A stretch of 60,000 nt of DNA, taken from NCBI RefSeq assembly GCF_032854445.1, contig NC_088295.1, forward strand, positions 55,969,249-56,029,248. The letters run 5' to 3'. The notes beneath the pieces were generated by a model, which was given only the letters and a program-made list of their open reading frames with translations, was not told the DNA's origin and did no database searches. Shown here in pieces: positions 48,601 to 57,600 of this stretch. This stretch comes from Liolophura sinensis. Lineage: Eukaryota > Mollusca > Polyplacophora > Chitonida > Chitonidae. Both the position numbers and the translations under genes were made by a program. How positions within the stretch are numbered: the first letter of the stretch is position 1; each line of letters opens with the position of its first letter.

Positions 48601-51600
48601 TGTTAAAAGATTTGACTCATGGACCAACTGAGACAAATTTGACGTGACAAGTTCCAATCATGTGGCAGCTCAGAATTAATGAAATAATTTTTAAGTTTAA
48701 TAGTATAAAAAACATTGCCTGTGTGACTTGACACATGTAATGGTCCTTTCCCCCAGGCACGAGCCCCAGGGTCAGCAGTGATCATTGTGGGCACTCACCT
48801 GGATGTACTGAAGGACAAGAAAACAGCCTCTCTCTACCCTGAAGATTACGAAAAGGAAATGATGGAAAAACTGGAAGAAATCAGGGTATAGCAAAGTTGT
48901 CTACAACTCTACGTGTAATGTTCATGCAGAATTAGCTATAAAGTGGTATGGAGTGCTTTCATCAAGCCTAAAGCGGGTGCTCAACATTTTTATCAAATAC
49001 CTCTTTGGAGAAAGTGGTAAGACCCATATTGTCTGTATTGTATGTAATATTGGTCCAGTGTTATACATGTATAACAGGGAGCATGGGTCTTACCACTTTC
49101 TCCAAAGGGGTGTTTTTAAAAATCTCAAATGCCTGCTTTTAGGCTTTTGTTTCACTGAACTTGCTGTGGAAAGAACTACTGAAACAACTGTATACATGTT
49201 TTTTTTTTTGTGTTCCTGATTCCATTATCCAAAGTTTATTTAGTGATATAATACTAAAAGTAAAAATTTTTGTCATGAAAATTTTGCATTTAATTTAACA
49301 ATTAAAAGCGATTGCATGCATAAGTGATCGCATGTAAAACTCTACCTGTTGCGCCTAATTAACTTTTTAATTATCTTAAAACTAAATCTCATTCTAAAGG
49401 ACACCCTTGGAGGGAAATGTATTTTCGTTTCTTTGTTTCAGTGTATGGTAGAACCTGAGAAGTACGGGCTGCCAAATGTCTTGCATGTGCGAAACGTGAG
49501 CTGTAAGACAGAGGAGAACATACGAGATTTGGTCTCGACTGTCTACGACTGCGCATTTCAGCTGAAGCACCCGAGTAAGCCTCACCATTTGTGTACAATA
49601 CAGTAAGCTTAAAGCTTGCTTAGTGTGACATGGCATTTTGACATGCCGGTAACTGTTTAAGGGAAAATTTTTCTACTTTTGGATTATTAAATTATGTCGG
49701 AGAACACTTGTATATTCATGTGATCTGTTTCAAGTATCAAAATTATGCCTTTTTTTTTTTGTCGTGGTTGCTGAATTGTGTTTAACAAATTATTTCGGTC
49801 TGCCAGCAACCTGTGGATGGTTGTGGGTTTTACCCAGGCTCTGCCACCATAATGCTGGCGTGAAATATGGCGTAAAACACTGATCAGATAAATAAATAAA
49901 TAAATAACTTATTTAAGAGTATGCATACTCCCATCCCTTGGGACCTCTTGCACAGGGTAAGTTGACTGCAACTACCATGCCCGCATACATGAATATTTTT
50001 AACATGTATCGCCATGGTAAATGAGTCAACTTAGCCTGCAATGAAATGGCTCCCCTTGATCACAATTATATAATGTAACTACATGTGCTTTGTATGATAT
50101 TTCCTGACCTACAGCTGTGAAGGTTTTTATCAGTACAGTTTAGGAATATTGAAGAATAGAGGAGCACTAACGAGCACTGTGGAAGGGGCAACTATGATAC
50201 TAACTAGGTTATTTTTTTATTTTATTTGTTTGATGTTTAACACCATTCTCATGAATATTTCACTCTCTTTTAATTCCCTGGGCTCTCCATACACCCCTAA
50301 ACCAGACACCAGTGAATATGTCATTAATTAGCAATATTTTAAAAATGGATGAACCCAATAGAAAAGTTTTTGTAGGATCTTTTGGCGCCTGACTTCAAAT
50401 TTATGTTGGTTTGATCAAATTTTATTCCCCACTTTTCATTCCAGGGGTCAAAACTCAGTACCTGCTTGGACAGAAGATACCCAGAAAATATCTCCTTTTA
50501 CAGAAGATTGTCACAGACTTGGCCCAGGAGAGGAAGGCAGAACAAAGAGACCCTGTGATTGATGCTAATCTTTACAAGTACGCAACTTTGAAGGACTTAA
50601 ATAAGATGTGTTATTTCAGATTTGTATTCTGGTGAAATTTATAAAAGTACATGTACCCTAGATGTCAGTCAAAATAATGGACTTGATCACAATTTGAGAA
50701 CTGATTGAAGAGGTGAAAAGGTCAAATTAAATTTTCTGTGTATACCAAGAATATCTCATATTGCTATCTTTCAGTAAATATCAGACTTGTATCTGTACTA
50801 TTTATAGTGTTAAAATGATTCTGAAAACTGTTATAATGTGAAATTTGTGAATTTTAGATTTGTAAATTTTGGAACTTTATCACTGTTTTTAAATGGTACC
50901 ACATGCACAGTTGATACTGATCTTTTATGAAAGGTAATTATTTGGGCTGTTCTAAAATAATTACAAATATTCGATTGGAATGGGGAACTCATAAAACTTC
51001 TTTTTCTGCCTGAATCAAGATGGTCCAGAGATGTGAACTGATTTGTTCTGTCCTTTAAGGCGCCACAATTATCAGTGTATGTATAAAACATGTGAAGTAC
51101 ACATGCACTGCAATGTCTCAGAAGAAAACGATGCTGTCTACTGTCATGTGGACTTTCTGTGTAGCTCGTCCTTGAGTATCCCATTGTTTTGATGGCTCTT
51201 TTGCCCCAGATCACTGGTATAGCCCTTTTCCCCTAACCAGAAGCTGTTATTGATTATAACATTAGCCTCCAGGGTTGAACACATGATCAGGTTTAAATGT
51301 GAATTACAGAGCCATTGTCTTTTGTCAAATTTAGACATAAGCCTGTGATGGCTTTCACTCAGACAATCTGTCACTAAGTTTTCTTTCATATCATCTGTTG
51401 AGTTTGTGCTGTATAAATTTATATAGAAAATATATGTTGCTTTTCTCTTTTTTCAGAACATCACGAAGTTGCCGTTGTCTTCTTCAACCACGTTTCATAA
51501 AATAGAATAGTTTAAATAACATGGACTGCTGATGAATGAGCCAATGAGCAATTTACGAGAGGCAAGAAAAAACTACAATATTTCCGTACAATTTGATACA

Positions 51601-54600
51601 TGATAAAAACTGTATATTTTTTTCCTCTCAGAGTTTCTGTGATGAACCAGATGACTGAAGTTTGTGGAGAAGTGTTCAGAGACATGGCAGAGCTAGATCA
51701 GGCTACCAGGTTCCTTCATGAAAATGGTACCTTTTTTCGTAAACCTTTACACATACGATAAAAACGACTTTCACTGCTGTTTTTGCACCTTCTTAATTTG
51801 ATTTTGAAGACTAAACTACATTGGTTGGTTTAGCCAATTTCAGGGCTTTACAAAAATATAATTTTATCCGACGACATAGATTAATGCTCTTAGAATATGT
51901 CTGAACAACCACCTTGCGCACATGCAAAAAGATCGAAGAATTACAGTAGGTAAAATCAATCTTATCGGAAGATGAGATTGCATCTATTTACAGCCAGACT
52001 GAACCATCTCAAGTATATTCCAGTAGCTCAGCTAAGTATGTTTGCGGTACAAAGACTGACCATCTAATAATGGAAAGATTTAGGTAAAACTGTCCATGAA
52101 AATATAACCGTCAATGGGAGGGCATTATGAGGTGAAAAGTTTAAAAGTGGCAACTCAGAGGGTTGATTGAGATTTCAACTTGAAAGTGAAAATGTCTTAA
52201 AAATGCGTGGAAAAAAAAGGTGGATTGTGACCAGATCAGATGTTTTTTGTGAAAGTTACTGCTACTCTCAGCTAAAGTTTAACTGTGAAAAAAGCACTTT
52301 CAGAACTACAAAAAGGCCTTAAAATACTTTTGATGGCAATGCCTAATTTTTTCTGATAAGAAATTAATCAAAGTTCACAAAAATCTCTTAAGTGGCCTTT
52401 TAAAGTTGTTGAATCCATCACAGTGAAGGAAAATGTCACTTGAAGAGATCCTTTTCCAATGGTAAAGTTGTTTTGGAGATCTTTAAATCTTTGTATTTGA
52501 CCATATTTGACATTTATGTTGTGTTTACCTGTACCAGGTGTGTTGTGTCACTACGAAGATTCCTCGTTAAGGGACCTGTATTTCCTTGACCCTCAGTGGT
52601 TGTGTGACCAGTTGGCCAGGGTGGTCAGCATCCCAGATGTCAACAGATACGCCCATAATGGTAAGGTTTGTTTTTTTGAAGGGGTCCAGATCAAAACTGT
52701 ATGTGTTCACAGGCATTGTACATCAAAGTTTATGCTTGTATCGAGAAACTCTAAAACATGAAGATACTCTGTTTTTTCTAGATTCTACCTTTTTAATAGA
52801 ATTTATGGAATTTCAACCTGTATGTTGAAGCCTTTATTACAGAAGATTTTTTCTGTGTATGTCACTTTATGGGTTGGGTTGTCACTTTATGGGGTGGGTT
52901 GTCACTTTATGGGGTGGGTTGTCAGTTTATGGGTTGGGTTGTCACTTCATGGGTTGGGTTGTCACTTTATGGGGTGGGTTGTCACTTCATGGGTTGGGTT
53001 GTCACTTTATTGGGTGGGTTGTCACTTTATGGGGTGGGTTGTCACTTTATTGGGTGGGTTGTCACTTTATTGGGTTGGGTTGTAACTTCATGGGGTGGGT
53101 TGTCACTTTATGGGGTGGGTTGTCACTTTATTGGGTGGGTTGTAGTTGTATGGTTAAGATGTCTTCTTTAAATACATGTACCTAGGACTCACACTGTGTT
53201 GCTTCAGAATCACTTATATTGGAAATCCTTGAGATTCCCGTGACACCACTTCTCTTGCGCCCTTGGGTAGAAAATAAATAAATAATCGCTAGTACTTGTA
53301 GGGCATTCAGGTGATGGTACATGAAGTACCTTCGAGAGCTTTGCTTTCTTTTGCTGTATGGGATTCAGGTATTCAGGTAATTTACTCTGGTTTTCTTCAC
53401 CCATGTCACCACCTGCCATTGTATAAAGGAAATATTTGTGACCATCATAATAAACACCAATCAATCGATCAATGAAGCAGTGACATGCTATTGTGCCATC
53501 TTTGTGTACAAAATTTTTGAGGACAGGGTGAAACATTGACATTGCAACCCTGTTATATAGTAGTGTTGATTTCTGTGTCACAGGTGTGATGAAAGTGTCT
53601 GACCTGGAGTTGTCCTTCAAAGACACAACATATAAACCACAGGACGTAAGAAAGTACTTCATCAATCTCCTGGAAAAGTTTGAAGTGGCATTGCAGTTTG
53701 ACACCCAGAACCTGCTTATCCCCTCCATGCTGGCTAGTGAGCATAACCCTAAGCAGTGGATCAAGGTAGGAATGGGAGAATCTATTTAAATATTGTATGC
53801 TGTGAAGTTTGCTGTGACTGACCGTTGTCTCATTGGTAGATATACATGTATAGAATGTGATTCAAAGATCCTTTATTCTAAAGAGGAATGATTGGCTCAA
53901 AATCTATGCATGTCTGGACATCTGTATTTATAAATCTAGAGACGGTCATGGTTTTCCCCCTTGGCTCTGGGTGGTTTCCTCCAACCATAATGCTGGTTGC
54001 CGTCATATGAATGAAATATTCTTGAGTATGGGTAAACACCAATCAGATAAATAAATCTACATATATATATTCATACATGTATAAAACAATTAAGAAAACA
54101 AAGGTTAAATTCATGCCATTGTGAAAAGTTTTGGTGCATGAATTTGGCATGTACGTATGTTGAGAAAAATAAATGCCCTCTGATTCAAGCCCTTATACGG
54201 ATCTTAGAGCAGCCATTGCCTTTTATTTTATTTCATTTTTAAGGTTTAGAGTGAGTGAGTGAGTGCTTGGGGTTTAACGTCGTACTCAACAGTTTTTCAG
54301 TCATATAACGACGAAGGAATCATTAGGGTGCATGCACGTGTAATGTGCCTCCTTGTTGCAGGACGGATTTCCACCGCTCTTTTATTTAGTGCTGCATCAC
54401 TGAGACGACTTACCGAAGGCAAGTAAGCCGCCCCGCCCGAGCCATTATACTGATACGGGTCAACCAGTCGTTGCACTATCCCCTTCATGCTGAACGCCAA
54501 GCGAGGAAGTTACAACTTCCTCTTTTAAAGTCTTAGGTGTGACTCGACCAAGGATTGATCCTGGATCTACCGGTCTTAAGGTTTAGAGCACTTTGTTGTT

Positions 54601-57600
54601 GTGTAAAAATCAAATTGATTTGATCCACATTCAAAGCAGCACTCAGCTTGATCTCCCATGTGCAAACTTGAAATTTCAATTTTTTAATAACTAATAAGGC
54701 TAATAATTAATAACTTTTTAATTTTTTAATAACTAAGAAGGCAAAATTTCTATGTTGTCTTTTCTTTGAAACAACAAATAAAATGTAGGGTATTCTGTTT
54801 TTGTTTTTTTTTTTTGATTTTGTCCATACCATATTCATCATGATTTTTTCTCAACAGATACCTATGAGACAGAAATCACAAGACTATGTGTCCATTCGTC
54901 AACGCAAGAGGCAGACACATTTGTCAGACTTGGATGAAACCCCGATCATGAACATTGGAAATTCCAAATTTTACATCGGCAAAGTGCCGAAAACAGAGGG
55001 ACATGGGACTCGAGCAGATCAGACTTTCCAGCCAGTCATTGTCGAATCTGTTGAAACCACACCTCTGATCTCTTTGCCGCAATTGAAATTTTCAGCTTAT
55101 CCAGCTTTCTCCTTGCACAGACTCTACTTCATGACATATTTCCCCAGCGGGTTTTGGCCAAGGTTAATAATCGGTCTTCTAGCAGACAGCAGCATTTACG
55201 ACATTCTCACTGAAATGTACCAGCCCTCAGAGGAGTTGCCAGGGTTACGGAGCACACTGGAGAACACCCCTGAATGGAGATGCTGGAAGACTGGTATTGA
55301 CCTTGTGTATCTAGGCAACCAGGTCCTCTGCGTCAAAGAGTTTAATACGGACCACCCAGGCATGTCCTGTGACTACGGTCAGTGTAAGCTTATGTGCCCG
55401 CAGGAGGGTGATCTTCGACCAATCAGCTTGGAGAAATCCTCCCTTTTGGAAATTACCATTGCAAACTTCTCCATTGTGGTCCCTTCAGAAGATGAGACTA
55501 ATTCTAACAGCCGAACATCACCACGTTTAGTGATTCATCAGGATTTCAAGGCCGCAGCCAAACTCTTGACGCAAGTTGTTGATCGCATTGACACGCTGCT
55601 TCATGATTGGTTCCCTGATCTGGGAGAACTCAGAATGGCCCAGAGCATGGATGGACGCTATCTTATTACCAGGGTGGTGCCGTGTTCAAAGTGCATTAAC
55701 TCACAGAAGAAACGAGATTACAAAAACAGAAAGAGAGTAAGTCTTTGTATAAAATACAGTTTGTTACAGTATTGATCATATCAAACAGAGCATAAGGCAG
55801 AACTGCAACAGGTGAGCAGTTAAAATCTCCATCCAGAATAGAGCCCTCATTCTAGTTCAAATGGTTCTTGTATTCCCAGAAAAAATATGTTTATTTCCAC
55901 GATACATGTATTTCAGGCATATTTGGCATAAAGGTGTAAAGTTTTTGCTAACCATCTATTTATTTATTTGTAGACACAACATTATATCAGCCAACATGTC
56001 CTACAGTTTACATCATTTTACAAACAACTGTACATGGTCTAAAATTTGTCCATAGATAACTCATTTTGTGTGATTTTGAAAGCTCTGTTAATGTAAGACT
56101 GGTGTTTTCATTTATTTTGCTTGATTGATATGTCATGCTGTACTCCAAAATATTAAGCGTATATGATGATGGCAGTCATTATGGTGGGTGGAAGCCATCT
56201 GTAAGTTGCTGGTAAACCTTTTGATGTATGATTCGAGAGGTATAGTGTAAGTTTCAATGCAAAAAGTAATATTTTATGACCTTTCTTTGCTTCCACAATT
56301 GCATTGTAGCAATTTTGTACAGAATGGTTGGTTTGATGTGACCTTGACTTGTTATAATGTGGTATGAATGTATTGGTTAAACCAGAAGGAGGGTTTGGAG
56401 TGGAGTGTTGTGGAGGGGACACAAGAGGATGTGGAAAGCACCTGGTCTCTCAGGGTAGACAGCATCCGGCCAAAGGGGAGGTCTGCCAGTCTGAACACTT
56501 ACCTGGATGAAATGAGGCAAACATCCAGGTCAGGTCATACTGTTGTTGATAAACTTCTTGATTTCTTTACATATTGTGTCATTGTACTTGTCCACAACAT
56601 TGCCAGTGTTCTTGGCCACAGGATGGCCAGTGTGCTTGGCCACAGCATCATTGCCAGTGTACTTGTCCACAACATTGCCAGTGTGCTTGGCCACTGCATT
56701 GCCAGTCGTTCTTGGCCACAACATTGCCTGTGTGCTTGGCTACAGCATCATTGCCAGTGTACTTGTCCACAACATTGCCTGTGTGCTTGGCCACAGTGTT
56801 GCCAGTGTTCTTGGCCACAGCATTGCCAATATGCTTGGCCACAGTGTTGCCAGTGTGCTTGGCCACGGCATTGGCAGTGTACTTGGCCACAGCATTGCAT
56901 GTAATATACATGTACATGCAAGTTGTGCGGTTGGAAAATTTAGTAGCAAAGAAAAAATATTAAACAAATAATGATAATTATATATTATAATACTTTAAAG
57001 GAATCAAGGATTTTTATTTTTCAATTCATAGTAATGTAAAACATGTAGCATGTATGTCATGGTCTTATCTGAGAAACATTTACCTTCTATTTTTGTTCTT
57101 GCTCAACACAGCATATTGACATTCATTGTCCTCAGGTCAACCTTGAAATCAAAAGTGTGTGTTGCCACCATTTTTGTACATTTCGAGTAATTAGGGTAAC
57201 CCCCACTTATAGGCTTTTAGAAATCGGACCAGGATTTTCCCACCACAGTTTGAAAAGAAATTTATCATTTGATACCCTTGTGTGGAAATTGGTTATACTT
57301 TTTGAGTAATATGGATAAAAATATGGATTTTTCAGGCATTGGCACTTACATTTTGGCTTCAAAGCAAAGCCATTATTTTGGAGTTCTTGGTTGCGATCAT
57401 GATGACGTCATTATGTCATCTGTGTTTACAAACTGTCAAAAATGTCTCTTGTGACCAATCAGAGTCTCCTAATTTGGTTCTCTGCTCCACCCACACCATG
57501 TGGAAATCTATAAATAGTCCGATTGTTCAGCGTCTGTAGATGGCCTTGGAATCTGCCAAGAGTAAACATCAAGCTACTGATAAGCTTCCTAAGTAAATAG

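Noticed and set aside
51457-51500. Strong acceptor (TTTTTTCAG) as an alternative LRRK1 exon 17 start
   Set aside because: In the required phase it reaches TAG after about 15 codons with no COR similarity; the acceptor at 51631 continues the COR domain.
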